A program made the translations under genes and the position numbers. A stretch of 64,000 bases of DNA from Lactococcus ileimucosae (GTDB taxonomy: Bacteria > Bacillota > Bacilli > Lactobacillales > Streptococcaceae): contig NZ_CALPDE010000004.1 of the NCBI RefSeq assembly GCF_943193185.1, positions 1 through 64,000 of the forward strand, read 5' to 3'. The notes under the pieces were generated by a model, which saw only the letters and a program-made list of their open reading frames with translations, ran no database searches and was not told where the DNA came from. Of the stretch, positions 49,481-58,382 are shown in pieces. Position 1 is the stretch's first letter. Every line of letters begins with the position of its first letter.

Positions 49481-50495
49481 TCTTCTTCCTATCTTCCTTT
49501 TCATTTTTACCCTTAATTATAGCATAGAAACGCGGTGCATGCAGTGTTTCAAGCTCTTTTGCTGAAAAGTTTTCATAGAAATTTCGATAGTAATTTTCTA
49601 AGGAATGTTCTAATTGATAAAAATGTTGTTTTTCTTCCTTTTTCAAGGCATAGGTCAACAAATTCAGTCCTGGTGGGCTCCAGTACCCTTTATCCAAATC
49701 CAATGTTAATAAGTTTTCGCCTACTTCATAGTATTCTCCTTGTATCTTAAGCCATTTCGGGACTTGATGATAAAGCTGTCTCTGAATAAAAGACTGCATG
49801 CCTTTGCTTTGAGGAACTTTTAAACACAGATCTAATGTTTCCTTAAAGGGCAAACGAAGCACTTCCAAAAGCTCGCCTTGAAACCAGTCAAATTCTTCCG
49901 TGAGATAAATAAGTCGGCCACGTAAGTCTTGATGTATCAAAGACTTCAAGCGTACTTTCTCTCTTTCCAAGTCTAACTCCCAAAAGTAAAAACCTCTGTT
50001 TTCAGAGTAATAGAGCAAACTTTCTTGTAAAGCAGTCAAAGAATTTTTCAGCCATAGGTCCTTTCCCTGAAGCCAAAGAACATAGTAACCATTGGCTCTG
50101 TAGCTTAGTGTACGCTCTTTCAACCTTTGTAATGAGAGAGGGGAGCACTGTATTTCAATAGCTAATTTGTCGTTCACTAATAGATCTGCTGTTTGCTGTA
50201 TCTGCGGTAAATACTTTTCAATTTCAACTTTTTCCTTTTGACGGAGCCACTGATACAGACCAAGTTTCAACTCCAAATGTTGAACAGATTCATTTTCAGA
50301 CCAGGAAGAACAATTTTGTAAGGAGACATGAGCAAAGTGCGAAATTTTTATCTTGCCCTTTTTTAAACGCACGGGTGATTTGCAGGCTGGACAATAAAAG
50401 GGTTCTTTCAAGTTATTGTTCTCTAGTATATTCACGGTTTGTCCATTTTTATCTAAGGCTATCAACATACTTTCTAACACGTAAATGCGTTTCAT
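49464..50495 (-). CDS. coiA: Competence protein CoiA-like nuclease
   Basis: CoiA is needed for recombination of incoming DNA in competent streptococci. The 343-residue protein has an N-terminal zinc-finger-like pair ([20 protein letters not shown], about residue 33) followed by HFAH. The nuclease-like core has [12 protein letters not shown] and [20 protein letters not shown] (about residues 73-130). The catalytic E-x-Q pattern (IEIQCS) is preserved. It precedes pepF with overlap, the conserved order. AAAGGTG precedes the ATG. Whether this strain is competent is not shown here. Confidence 0.9.
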   Translation of the reverse strand: MKRIYVLESMLIALDKNGQTVNILENNNLKEPFYCPACKSPVRLKKGKIKISHFAHVSLQNCSSWSENESVQHLELKLGLYQWLRQKEKVEIEKYLPQIQQTADLLVNDKLAIEIQCSPLSLQRLKERTLSYRANGYYVLWLQGKDLWLKNSLTALQESLLYYSENRGFYFWELDLEREKVRLKSLIHQDLRGRLIYLTEEFDWFQGELLEVLRLPFKETLDLCLKVPQSKGMQSFIQRQLYHQVPKWLKIQGEYYEVGENLLTLDLDKGYWSPPGLNLLTYALKKEEKQHFYQLEHSLENYYRNFYENFSAKELETLHAPRFYAIIKGKNEKEDRKKNGQKA

Positions 50496-50521
50496 AAATC
50501 ACCTTTTATTACAGATAAAGC

Positions 50522-50546
50522 AAAAAAACTCGCGGAAAGCGAGTTT
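50522..50546 (-). terminator. Terminator of the YdcF-like gene
   Basis: AAACTCGC (50526-50533) and GCGAGTTT (50539-50546) form an 8-bp stem followed by T7 on the minus strand. Confidence 0.85.
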
Positions 50547-50561
50547 CGTCATAACATATTT

Positions 50562-51662
50562 TTAAGGATTGAACACAAGATGCTCCATAAATAAAACGAA
50601 GAGAGAAAAAGCAATAAAGATACCTGTGATTAATCCCACCCAGAAAATGTGTTTGCGACGTTGACTATTCATGACCGCAATAAACTCCCGGATGAATGCT
50701 GGAAGCCGAAAATATAGTGGCGTCTTCCCTCCGGTACCACCTTGAGCATTTAAACCCTGTTGAGCGGCGAAGAGAGCCGCGCGGAAAACATGATAGTCGG
50801 AGGAAAAAAATAGGAATTCTTCATTTTCTTTGTTTTCAGCTTTATCGATTAAGATGGAAGAAAACTTCAAGTTTTCAAAAGTTGTACTTGATTGATCCTC
50901 AACCATCGTACGTTCTTCCGGAAAGCCAAGCTCCTCAATCGCATATTTTTGCATGGCCAAGCCCTCAGGAAGTTTTTCGTCCTTACCCTGCCCACCTGAA
51001 AAAACAAGAATTGTTTCCGGGCTAGCTAACGCTATCCCTGCACGGATTCGATTTGCCAAAAGCGGACTTACATGTTGACCCTTGATTAATCCTGAGCCTA
51101 AAATCACATGATATTTAGCGGACTTTTTACGAAAACGGCGGCCATAGGTCCAGCTTGAAAAGAAGAAAACAATGAATTGCCAAAGCAAGTAAAAAGCAAG
51201 AATAGGATAAATATAACTTAAAAGTTGCAACCAAAGCCAGCCTTCTGTTAGAGAAGATACGCGAATATAAATCCAATCTACCAGAAAGAAAACAAGTATG
51301 ATTGCGGGGAGAATCAAATTTGCAAGACTGTGAGATTCACGCCGCCACATTTTAACGGTTAAAATAACAATGCCAATCGGAACGACAAAACTAATCATAA
51401 ATGCTGGAATCAAAAAAAGTGCAAGCTCAATAACAACTATGGCCACGATGACTTCCCTATGGTAATTATAGTTCGCAGCAAAAATAATTCCCATAATACC
51501 ATTAAACAGGATAAAAAGACTCGCCAAGAACCCAATGGTCAGTCGCCCCAAACGTAAGGTTCTTAAGTCCTTCAAACGGTGAGACTTTGTATAAAAAATA
51601 ACAGTTAGAATTAGTGCTAAAAAACTAATCACCGAAAAAATAACAATAAATAGTGTTTCCAT
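50562..51662 (-). CDS. YdcF/SanA-like DUF218 membrane protein
   Basis: This 366-residue protein has about five hydrophobic helices in residues 1-165. A DUF218 domain follows (about 185-330) with ILGSGLIKGQHVSPLLANRI, VFSGGQGKDEKLPEG and MVEDQSSTTFENLKFS, and a final membrane span comes near the C-terminus. The family includes E. coli ElyC, SanA and YdcF, linked to envelope biogenesis and vancomycin exclusion; the biochemical activity is not established. It lies upstream of coiA but is separated by a strong terminator, so it is a separate unit. Confidence 0.88.
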   Translation of the reverse strand: METLFIVIFSVISFLALILTVIFYTKSHRLKDLRTLRLGRLTIGFLASLFILFNGIMGIIFAANYNYHREVIVAIVVIELALFLIPAFMISFVVPIGIVILTVKMWRRESHSLANLILPAIILVFFLVDWIYIRVSSLTEGWLWLQLLSYIYPILAFYLLWQFIVFFFSSWTYGRRFRKKSAKYHVILGSGLIKGQHVSPLLANRIRAGIALASPETILVFSGGQGKDEKLPEGLAMQKYAIEELGFPEERTMVEDQSSTTFENLKFSSILIDKAENKENEEFLFFSSDYHVFRAALFAAQQGLNAQGGTGGKTPLYFRLPAFIREFIAVMNSQRRKHIFWVGLITGIFIAFSLFVLFMEHLVFNP

Positions 51663-51678
51663 AAACTCATTTTAACAT

Positions 51679-51707
51679 AAACATCCGCTTTAAAAGCGGA
51701 TGTTTAT
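51679..51707 (-). terminator. Terminator of the purine permease gene
   Basis: AAACATCCGC (51679-51688) and GCGGATGTTT (51696-51705) form a perfect 10-bp stem. The minus-strand T tract is short (TTTATGTT). Confidence 0.75.
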
Positions 51708-51737
51708 TTCCTATAAATAAAACTATAATATAGACTT

Positions 51738-53159
51738 TTAGAGAATAGCCAATACTGCAAAATTCAATGCAAAAGCAATGGCTACAATCCAAATAATTGG
51801 TTTAACTTCCTTAATCTTACCTGTGAAAAGTTTCGCGAAAATATACGTAATAAACCCAGCAGCGATACCATATGAAATAGAGTAACCCAATCCCATAAAT
51901 ACAGAAGCGAAGAAAGCTGGGATAGCTTCACTCAACTCAGACCAATTGATTTCTTTAAAGGAACCCAACATCATCATACCTACGATAATCAAGATTGGTG
52001 CTGTTGCTTGTGTTGGAACGATAGCTAGTAAAGGTAAAAATAGGCTAGAGATTGCGAACATTCCCGCAACAACAATTGAGGTTAAACCTGTACGTCCACC
52101 TGCACCAATACCTGCTGCTGATTCTACATATACAGTTGTGTTTGATGTACCGAAAATCGCCCCAATTGGTGTGGCAATCATGTCAGCAAAGAGTGCTTTA
52201 TCCATCTTAGAGGAGAAACCTTTGCTGTTAGCCATGTCTTCAAAATCTTGATCAGAGAAAATCCCTGTACTGCGCCCTGTACCAATGAAAGTACCGATAG
52301 GATCAAAGATAGAAGTCAGAGAAAACGCTAGAATCGTCATCAGCACCTCAATGATACGTGAGGAGTCAGAAAACAGACTGCCTAAACCTTGTGAGCCGAG
52401 CGCAGCACCAAATGTGGTCCCCATCTCATTTATAGCTGTTCCAAGATTGTTATCTGAGAAAAGTGTATTCATATCAACCTTCGTAACACCTGTTAGGAGT
52501 GCAAGAACAGTAGTCACTACGATTGAAAGGAGAATCCCAGCCTTCCATTTACGCAGAACAAAGAACATTGTTACTACGATACCTACAAGAGCGATTAAGA
52601 CCCCTGGGTTATCAAATTTCACAAGCCCTGGAACAATCGTCGCATCCGCTGTAATCGTCCCATGATTATCTGAATAAGTTCCTGGTGAAGCAATAAATTC
52701 CAAAATGCCTGCATTTTTGATACCAATGTAAGCGATGAAAATACCAATACCTCCACCAATAGCATGTTGTAGACTTTCTGGAATCCCTAAAACAATGGCT
52801 TTACGGATGGAAGTAAAGGTAATAATAATATTGACAATACCACAGATAAAGACCATGGCCAAGGCTTCTTGCCAAGTATAACCCAGAGAGATAACGACTG
52901 TATAAGCAAAAAAGGCATTGATACCCATACCTGGCGCAAGAGCATACGGGACATTAGCAATTAAACCAATAGCTACGGAGCCAACAATTGAAGCCAAGAT
53001 AGTGGCTAAGAAGACTGCTTGAACTGGCATACCTGTTGATCCTAAAACATCAGGATTAACAAATAAAATGTAGCTCATAGCAAAGAAGGTTGTAATACCT
53101 GCCATAATTTCACGGCTAACTGTTGTGCCGTTTTCTTCAAGTTTAAAGAACTTGTTCAC
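51738..53159 (-). CDS. NCS2-family purine permease (AzgA/PbuG type)
   Basis: This is a proton-coupled importer of hypoxanthine, guanine or adenine. The 473-residue protein has about 12-14 membrane segments. It has the AzgA-type N-terminus (REIMAGITTFFAMSYILFVN), PYALAPGMGINAFFAYTV near residue 72 and the FDPIGTFIGTG block near 287. The start is GTG with GGGAGA upstream. A PurBox sits about 76 bases before the predicted transcription start, so it should be activated by PurR when purines run short. No purine riboswitch is visible. Confidence 0.93.
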   Translation of the reverse strand: MNKFFKLEENGTTVSREIMAGITTFFAMSYILFVNPDVLGSTGMPVQAVFLATILASIVGSVAIGLIANVPYALAPGMGINAFFAYTVVISLGYTWQEALAMVFICGIVNIIITFTSIRKAIVLGIPESLQHAIGGGIGIFIAYIGIKNAGILEFIASPGTYSDNHGTITADATIVPGLVKFDNPGVLIALVGIVVTMFFVLRKWKAGILLSIVVTTVLALLTGVTKVDMNTLFSDNNLGTAINEMGTTFGAALGSQGLGSLFSDSSRIIEVLMTILAFSLTSIFDPIGTFIGTGRSTGIFSDQDFEDMANSKGFSSKMDKALFADMIATPIGAIFGTSNTTVYVESAAGIGAGGRTGLTSIVVAGMFAISSLFLPLLAIVPTQATAPILIIVGMMMLGSFKEINWSELSEAIPAFFASVFMGLGYSISYGIAAGFITYIFAKLFTGKIKEVKPIIWIVAIAFALNFAVLAIL

Positions 53160-53211
53160 GAGGATAATCTCCCTTTTTCTAATGTTAAAAAATAATTATT
53201 TCTACATTCCT

Positions 53212-53240
53212 ATTCTAATGTCTTTCAAGTTCACTTTCAA
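53212..53240 (-). promoter_or_regulatory. Promoter of the purine permease
   Basis: On the minus strand TTGAAA (53235-53240) and TAGAAT (53212-53217) are separated by 17 bases. The start would be near 53205. Confidence 0.75.
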
Positions 53241-53274
53241 TTCATTTTAAGACATTTTTCAGATTAGTTGCAAG

Positions 53275-53287
53275 AACATTCGGAAAT
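53275..53287 (-). promoter_or_regulatory. PurBox (PurR activator site) for the purine permease
   Basis: ATTTCCGAATGTT on the minus strand fits the lactococcal PurBox AWWWCCGAACWWT at 11 of 13 positions. Its centre is about 76 bases upstream of the predicted transcription start, the spacing known for PurR-activated promoters of Lactococcus lactis. Confidence 0.75.
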
Positions 53288-53511
53288 AGCTAATTTTAAA
53301 AAATTAAATCTCTTTTTATTAAGCCATTTACGATTATGTTATAATATCTCTAGCACTAATTGTAAATGGAAGGTAAGGGGATTACTCTTCATTAAAAATA
53401 TTATGGCATCAAAATTCAAAGGTGATATTTTTTGAATTTCTACAGATAAGCTATCCTCATCTGTGCCGTTATGATAACAGTGTACTATGTTTAGAAAGCA
53501 GAACAACTTCT

Positions 53512-54336
53512 ATGGACAAGAACAATCAAAAGCTCATTGCCATCGATCTTGACGGAACGACACTTCACAGTGATGGCAAAACTATTAGCCGCTATACAAA
53601 GTATGTCTTTAAACGTGTCGAAGAATTGGGGCACATTATCTGTATCTCGACAGGTCGTCCTTTTCGTATGTCCTTAGATATTTATCGTGAATTAGAACTT
53701 AAAAGTCCCATGATTAACTTTAACGGTGCCTTGATTTCTATGCCGGATAACCGTAATTGGGAGCACACGAAAGGGCACTACATTGATCGCTCATTTGTAT
53801 TTGATTTTTTACGCCATCAACAAAATTTTGATTTGGAGTTTTTTGCTGTCGAATACCGTCGAAAGTTTTTCCTCAACAGCTTTCGATATGTTGAGCCAAA
53901 ATTATTTGGTGTAGAAAAATTTCATCCTTATAACCGTCTTCGTGCTGATCGTCTGGATGACAATCCTCATGCAGTTCTTCTTTCAACGCGTGTCAAGGAC
54001 AAGTTTCGTCTCGCCAAGCAAATCCAAGATCACTATAATGGAAAAGTCAGTGTAAGCGGTTGGGGAGGACCAAATGGCATTCTTGAAATTGTCCCTAAGG
54101 GTGTGAGCAAAGCCTCTGGCCTCAAACATCTCCTTAAAGTTTTAGATATTCCTAAAGAAAATTTGATTGCTTTTGGTGATGAACACAATGATATTGAGAT
54201 GTTTAAACTAGCAGAGGAAGCTTACGCAATGAAAAATGCTTCTTCCCGCCTCACCCCCTATGCCACCGAAATTATTCCTTGGACCAATGATGAAGATGGT
54301 GTTGCCAGAAAGCTTGAAGAACTCTTTTTGAAATAG
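53512..54336 (+). CDS. Cof-type HAD-superfamily phosphatase
   Basis: This 274-residue cytoplasmic phosphatase has the nucleophile motif LIAIDLDGTTLHSDGK (about residue 7), an alpha/beta cap, and the motif III/IV block LIAFGDEHNDIEMF near residue 223. The family acts on sugar phosphates, nucleotides or other small phosphates; the substrate cannot be predicted. I use the ATG at 53512, where the family's usual N-terminus begins, although the ribosome binding site is weak; an in-frame GTG lies 30 codons upstream. Confidence 0.9.
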   Translation: MDKNNQKLIAIDLDGTTLHSDGKTISRYTKYVFKRVEELGHIICISTGRPFRMSLDIYRELELKSPMINFNGALISMPDNRNWEHTKGHYIDRSFVFDFLRHQQNFDLEFFAVEYRRKFFLNSFRYVEPKLFGVEKFHPYNRLRADRLDDNPHAVLLSTRVKDKFRLAKQIQDHYNGKVSVSGWGGPNGILEIVPKGVSKASGLKHLLKVLDIPKENLIAFGDEHNDIEMFKLAEEAYAMKNASSRLTPYATEIIPWTNDEDGVARKLEELFLK

Positions 54337-54379
54337 CACTTTCCATCCGTATCTTCTTCAAAGAAATTTATTTTGAAAT

Positions 54380-54407
54380 AAAAAAAACTTTATCATTTCT
54401 GATAAAG
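54380..54407 (-). terminator. Orphan minus-strand terminator
   Basis: CTTTATCA (54388-54395) and TGATAAAG (54400-54407) form an 8-bp stem followed by T7-8 on the minus strand. No gene reads into it except by read-through from the Bax-inhibitor gene. Confidence 0.75.
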
Positions 54408-54638
54408 CCATTGTGGACAAGATCTTGAGATTTTGTCTTTTTTCTATGAATAAATGCTAGGATAGGCCTAAGGAAAACAGAGACAAGAAAAGTCAGACTC
54501 AAACGCATAAAGGAACTACTGGAAGACAAATGCCTTCCATCCTTGGAGGATAAGGGCAAAGCCCTGCCCCAATCTTTATTTTTAATCCGAAACTCGAAGA
54601 TCAGATAGAACACATGCTGGAGGCAACCCTGAATAAAA

Positions 54639-54668
54639 AGAGACAAGGACAAAAGTGTCCCTGTCTCT
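54639..54668 (-). terminator. Terminator of the Bax-inhibitor family gene
   Basis: AGAGACAAGGACA and TGTCCCTGTCTCT pair with one mismatch around a 4-base loop, with T5 on both strands. Confidence 0.85.
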
Positions 54669-54680
54669 TTTTGCTATTCA

Positions 54681-55388
54681 TTAATCACGACTGCTTCCCA
54701 TGATTCCGAAAATTCTCAAAAGTGAGAGGAAAAGGTTGATAAAGTCAAGATACAGTGACAAGGCCATACTAACTGCCCAGCCATTGCTTACATTACCATT
54801 GTTTTGACGATATATTTGCTCGATTTTTTGGTTGTCCCACGCAATCAAACCGCTGAAAACAAGTACACTGATGATTGATGAGACAAAGACAACCATTGGA
54901 CTTCTCAAAAAGATGTTAATAACACCTGCGATAATCAAACCAATCAGCATTCCCATCATAGCTCGTCCCATGCCTGACAAGTCACGTTTAGTTGTTCGCC
55001 CATAAACGGAAAGACCAAAGAACATACCCGCAGTGGAAACAAAGGCCAGAGTAACATCAGAAGCTGTATAAGCAGCAATCGTAAAGCTCATCATAAAGCC
55101 CATCATTACCGAGAAACCGATAAACATTGGTAAAGCGGTAGGTTTATTTTTCATGGCTGCGTTTTGCATTGGGAAAATGAGGATAAGTGGCAGGAACCAA
55201 ATAACAAGCATTCCAAATCCTGCACGCTGCACCAAGTTCTGGGCTACTTCCCAGAAAACATTAATTGTCAAAAAAGATGTGAGCGCTGAAACGGCAACTC
55301 CAATCCCCACAATTCCATAAATGCGTGCAAAAAACTGATTTAACGACACTTGACTACTGTTATGATTATTTATAAATGGATTTTCCAT
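54681..55388 (-). CDS. Bax inhibitor-1/YccA family membrane protein
   Basis: This 235-residue protein has seven hydrophobic helices and the family pattern FFARIYGIVGIGVAVSALTS near residue 20, with the conserved TKRDLSGMGRAMMGMLIGL loop near residue 132. Bacterial members (YccA, YetJ) are linked to control of FtsH protease or to pH-sensitive calcium leak. The role in lactococci is not established. It has its own terminator and appears monocistronic. Confidence 0.92.
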   Translation of the reverse strand: MENPFINNHNSSQVSLNQFFARIYGIVGIGVAVSALTSFLTINVFWEVAQNLVQRAGFGMLVIWFLPLILIFPMQNAAMKNKPTALPMFIGFSVMMGFMMSFTIAAYTASDVTLAFVSTAGMFFGLSVYGRTTKRDLSGMGRAMMGMLIGLIIAGVINIFLRSPMVVFVSSIISVLVFSGLIAWDNQKIEQIYRQNNGNVSNGWAVSMALSLYLDFINLFLSLLRIFGIMGSSRD

Positions 55389-55489
55389 AATTTCTCCTTT
55401 TTAGTTATATCACTAGGACTATTTTACCAAAATTTTCTAGGACTGTCATCCGTCTCGCGCCCTATTTTCTAACTTTCTTCATCCTCTTC

Positions 55490-56149
55490 TTATTTTGACC
55501 AATCTATTCCTGTTTGACCTGTTTGCTCTAAAAATGCATTAGCTCTTGAAAAGGGACGAGAGCCAAAAAAGCCACGCGAAGCAGACAAAGGAGAAGGATG
55601 GGCAGACTCAATAATCAAATGCTTATCCGAGTCAATAAGTCTGGCTTTCTTTCGCGCATCGCCTCCCCACAGTAAAAAGACTTTAGGACGGTCATCATCT
55701 GAAGCAATTTTGATAATCTCATCTGTCAAAGGTTCCCATATTTTTCCCTTATGGGCATTGGACTTTAATTTAGGAACCGTTAAAACAGCATTAAGAAGTA
55801 ATACCCCTTGCTCAGCCCAAGGAGTCAAATCTGAATCTCGTTTATCAAAACCTTCACTTTGAAGTTCTTTCTGAATGTTAACAATAGAATCTGGGCGATA
55901 GACAGCAAATGAAGCTGGATATGAAAAGCTTAATCCCTGTGCTTTTCCAGGCTGCGGATAGGGATCTTGTCCAACAAGAACAACTTTTACCTCCGCTAAA
56001 GAAGTAAGTTCAATGGCTCGAAAAATCTTATCCTCAGGCGGATAAACTTCTCCTTGGGAATAAACATGATTAATGAAAGCTACTATCTTTTGAAAATACT
56101 CCTCAGGCAATCGCTCTCTTAAAGGACGACTCCAGTCTGTTTTTTTCAT
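55490..56149 (-). CDS. ung: Uracil-DNA glycosylase
   Basis: Ung removes uracil from DNA. The 219-residue protein has motif [21 protein letters not shown] near residue 63, including the catalytic Asp, and motif [21 protein letters not shown] near residue 180 with the catalytic His. It is unusual that the residue after GQDPY is Pro, where His is usual (GQDPYHGPGQAHG in E. coli). The uracil-selecting Asn would be the N of LLNAVLTV. Catalysis probably survives, since Asp and the motif B His are present. Confidence 0.93.
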   Translation of the reverse strand: MKKTDWSRPLRERLPEEYFQKIVAFINHVYSQGEVYPPEDKIFRAIELTSLAEVKVVLVGQDPYPQPGKAQGLSFSYPASFAVYRPDSIVNIQKELQSEGFDKRDSDLTPWAEQGVLLLNAVLTVPKLKSNAHKGKIWEPLTDEIIKIASDDDRPKVFLLWGGDARKKARLIDSDKHLIIESAHPSPLSASRGFFGSRPFSRANAFLEQTGQTGIDWSK

Positions 56150-56428
56150 TGTTCAACCTCCTCGTAGTAAATAACCTATGGCCAAGTCAAAAATACTCAC
56201 ACTTGGATATTTTTCTTCTATTTTAACTTATTTTTATATTATCGGGTAGCTCCCACCAGTAGAAACCTTTCTTTTAGTCTATTTTGTACTTTATTTGCAA
56301 CGCTGTAAATTTTTCTCTTTTACCAATCACTTTGACGATTATAGAAAAATCCTAATTAGAGTTCCCTGCTTTATTAATATAAAGCTGTTCTTATGCATCT
56401 AGACCTCATCTATCCAGAGGGAAGCTGT

Positions 56429-57088
56429 TTATATTTTCTCCTCTTCTTCTTTAACTCTGGCATACTGCCGCAGCACTGTTTTTAACTTTTCTGGTGCAGT
56501 CTTTCTAAAATCGCTGAGATAAATCTCACGATGATGATAGGCTCTGTGAATGAGTTGAAGCCCTTCGGAAGCTGCAAATTCTTCCATCTGAGCAAAAGTC
56601 TGCGCCTCTTCGTCAAAAGAGCCTTTATGTAGAGCCTGCACACAAAAACCATCTTCTATTTTTTCATATTTTACATGAGAAAAATCCTGTTTCTTTTTTC
56701 GTTCTGCTTCTTCTTTGGCCCATTCTACAACTTCCTTAGTAACAAACTCTGGCATTCTCAGCATCACTTTCCAAACAAAGTCCTCCTTTTTTAAGGGCTC
56801 GTCTTTTTTTGGAACAGTTTTACTCGTCCATAGTCCTTCCAAAGGGGGCACAACAAAGCGGTAAAAATTAGGAATTTTATAATCTTCCTTTTTATAAGAC
56901 ATGGAAATCGCATAAGCAACAGGGTAAAGAGAAGCAATCGCTTTCTGAAAAGTCTCTCCTGCAGGTTCCCCCGCTCCTGAGACTGTTAAATAGGTCATCT
57001 CTGGAACAGTAATTACCTCTACCTTTTTCGGATAATAAAACTTTCTCTCCGTCTTTTTAAAGTCAACTTTCTCTGTCTCAAACGTCAT
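56429..57088 (-). CDS. GyrI-like small-molecule-binding domain protein
   Basis: This 219-residue soluble protein begins VDFKKTERKFYYPKKVEVIT, then has VPEMTYLTVSGAGEPAGE, the pattern of stand-alone GyrI-like (SHOCT-free) proteins. These carry two copies of the ligand-binding fold found in BmrR effector domains. The family binds or hydrolyses hydrophobic, often cationic, compounds; the function here is not known. It stands alone, with about 280 gene-free bases on each side. Confidence 0.82.
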   Translation of the reverse strand: MTFETEKVDFKKTERKFYYPKKVEVITVPEMTYLTVSGAGEPAGETFQKAIASLYPVAYAISMSYKKEDYKIPNFYRFVVPPLEGLWTSKTVPKKDEPLKKEDFVWKVMLRMPEFVTKEVVEWAKEEAERKKKQDFSHVKYEKIEDGFCVQALHKGSFDEEAQTFAQMEEFAASEGLQLIHRAYHHREIYLSDFRKTAPEKLKTVLRQYARVKEEEEKI

Positions 57089-57301
57089 TTAATTTTTGGA
57101 AACGGTGCGCCAAAGTAGACACCATATGTTTTACTTTTGCACACCGCTTCCCTCTCCTTCTCTTTTTGCTTTCTCGCGTATTTTCTTTTCAAAAACGATA
57201 ACTCTTAACTCATTATAGCATTTATCTTTTCTTATCCAACAACAGTTACTATTATAAATTTTAATAGAAGGATTGTCTATTTTACGCTGATATTTTTGCT
57301 A

Positions 57302-57328
57302 GAAAAAAGAGGTTGTCATCACCTCTTT
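57302..57328 (-). terminator. Terminator of spx
   Basis: AAGAGGT (57308-57314) and ACCTCTT (57321-57327) form a 7-bp stem followed by T6 on the minus strand. Confidence 0.85.
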
Positions 57329-57381
57329 GATCAAATATGAATAGAGCAGCAACTCAGTATGAGCGACCAAATGTTTACTTT

Positions 57382-57816
57382 TTAACTCGCCTGAATTTTA
57401 AATTTACCCCCAAGAGCAATACTGCGGATGCTTTCACTGGCATTAGCCATCTCTACACGACGCACTGTTCTTGGTAGGAACTTACGAATGTCATCCTCGT
57501 TATAACCAACTTGAAGGCATTTATCATTGACAATCAAGGGGCGGCGTAGGACGGAACGATTCTCATCTATAAAGCGAACGAGTTCCCCTAAGGAAAGTTC
57601 ATCTAGCCGCGTTGCAATTTTTTTATAAATTCGGCTGCGCTTTGAAAGTATTTCCCCTGTTCCTTCTTCTGTTAATGAGAGCATATTAAGAAACTCTTGT
57701 TTTTCGATATTATCCGTCAGCAAATTAATCTCTTGATACTCAATCCGGTGTTCATCCAGCCACTCTTTTGCCTTTTTAGATGAGCTACATGTTGTTACTG
57801 TATAAATTTTTAGCAT
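57382..57816 (-). CDS. spx: Spx/ArsC family regulator with altered redox motif
   Basis: Spx proteins bind the alpha subunit of RNA polymerase and reprogram transcription under oxidative or envelope stress. The 144-residue protein has the thioredoxin-like start and the Spx-type blocks SKRSRIYKKIA, RRPLIVNDKCLQVGYNEDDI and RKFLPR. The redox site normally reads CxxC, but here it is TCSSSKKA, with one cysteine only, so disulphide switching as in Bacillus Spx is not possible. Lactococci have several Spx paralogues. A consensus promoter lies upstream. Confidence 0.9.
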   Translation of the reverse strand: MLKIYTVTTCSSSKKAKEWLDEHRIEYQEINLLTDNIEKQEFLNMLSLTEEGTGEILSKRSRIYKKIATRLDELSLGELVRFIDENRSVLRRPLIVNDKCLQVGYNEDDIRKFLPRTVRRVEMANASESIRSIALGGKFKIQAS

Positions 57817-57862
57817 AGTTATTTCTGCTTTCCTTATTTTTTTCTTATTTATTCATAAACTA

Positions 57863-57890
57863 ATTATAACATTTATAACAGAACTGTCAA
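57863..57890 (-). promoter_or_regulatory. Consensus promoter of spx
   Basis: TTGACA (57885-57890) and TATAAT (57863-57868) on the minus strand are both perfect, with a 16-base spacer. Confidence 0.85.
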
Positions 57891-57941
57891 GTATATATCT
57901 AAAAAAGTTTTTTCGTAATTTATTTGTAATATAAAGAAGGT

Positions 57942-57969
57942 AAAAAAAGAAACCTATCATCCGATAGGA
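57942..57969 (-). terminator. Terminator of rpsT
   Basis: CCTATC (57954-57959) and GATAGG (57964-57969) with a 4-base loop are followed by TTTCT and T6 on the minus strand. Confidence 0.8.
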
Positions 57970-57990
57970 ATATTTTTTGTAGTTTAAGAA

Positions 57991-58224
57991 TTAGCCCAAT
58001 TTAGCAGCCAAACGTGACTTATCACGTGAAGCCTTGTTAGCGTGGATAAGACCTTTTGATGCAGCTTTGTCAATCGCAGAGCTTGCAGCTTTGTATGTGT
58101 CTTCACTTGGTGCCTTTTCAAATTTTTTGATTGCAGTACGCATTGCAGATTTTTGTTGTGAGTTGCGTTCGTTAGCAGCCACATTCAATTCAGCGCGTTT
58201 GATTGCAGATTTGATATTAGCCAT
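57991..58224 (-). CDS. rpsT: 30S ribosomal protein S20
   Basis: S20 binds 16S rRNA early in 30S assembly. The 77-residue basic helical protein starts [20 protein letters not shown] and ends [10 protein letters not shown]. The ATG at 58224 is preceded by GAGGAA; the upstream open frame of 39 codons is not part of the gene. It has its own terminator and stands alone. Confidence 0.97.
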   Translation of the reverse strand: MANIKSAIKRAELNVAANERNSQQKSAMRTAIKKFEKAPSEDTYKAASSAIDKAASKGLIHANKASRDKSRLAAKLG

Positions 58225-58348
58225 TATTTCCTCCAAATTTTTGTAATACCTATAAATTATACAGGATTTTTGGCTTTTTAGCAACTGTTTATCTGAATAA
58301 AATCCAATTATTTTCCCTTTTTTTATTTGAAAAAATTGCATATTGCTA

Positions 58349-58376
58349 TTTACATTTTATCGATTGGTGCTATAAT
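58349..58376 (+). promoter_or_regulatory. Promoter abutting the HD-domain gene
   Basis: TTTACA (58349-58354) and TATAAT (58371-58376) have a 16-base spacer. Transcription would start near 58383, which is the A of an in-frame ATG. Confidence 0.65.
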
Positions 58377-58382
58377 ATGAAT

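Larger units (their letters stand above)
53160..53511. other. Divergent control region between the purine permease and Cof-phosphatase genes
   Basis: These 352 bases hold the permease promoter with PurBox and, on the plus strand, TATAAT at 53340-53345 followed by a leader of about 160 bases. The leader contains GGAAGGTAAGGGGATTACTC but no riboswitch class I recognise. Confidence 0.6.
54337..54680. other. Gap with decayed coding signal between the Cof-phosphatase and Bax-inhibitor genes
   Basis: This 344-base gap has a minus-strand terminator at 54380-54407 that has no obvious gene to serve, and the terminator of the next gene at 54639-54668. On the plus strand 54450-54608 is open for 52 codons without a start codon and reads like protein (LKRIKELLEDKCLPSLEDKG). 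A minus-strand frame of 94 codons (54368-54652) crosses both terminators and is unlikely to be real. Confidence 0.45.

Noticed and set aside
53160-53420. Purine riboswitch before the NCS2 permease
   Set aside because: The conserved loop sequences are absent, and a PurBox with correct spacing explains regulation.
54368-54652. Minus-strand 94-codon protein
   Set aside because: It crosses two terminators, has no ribosome binding site and has no family-like pattern.
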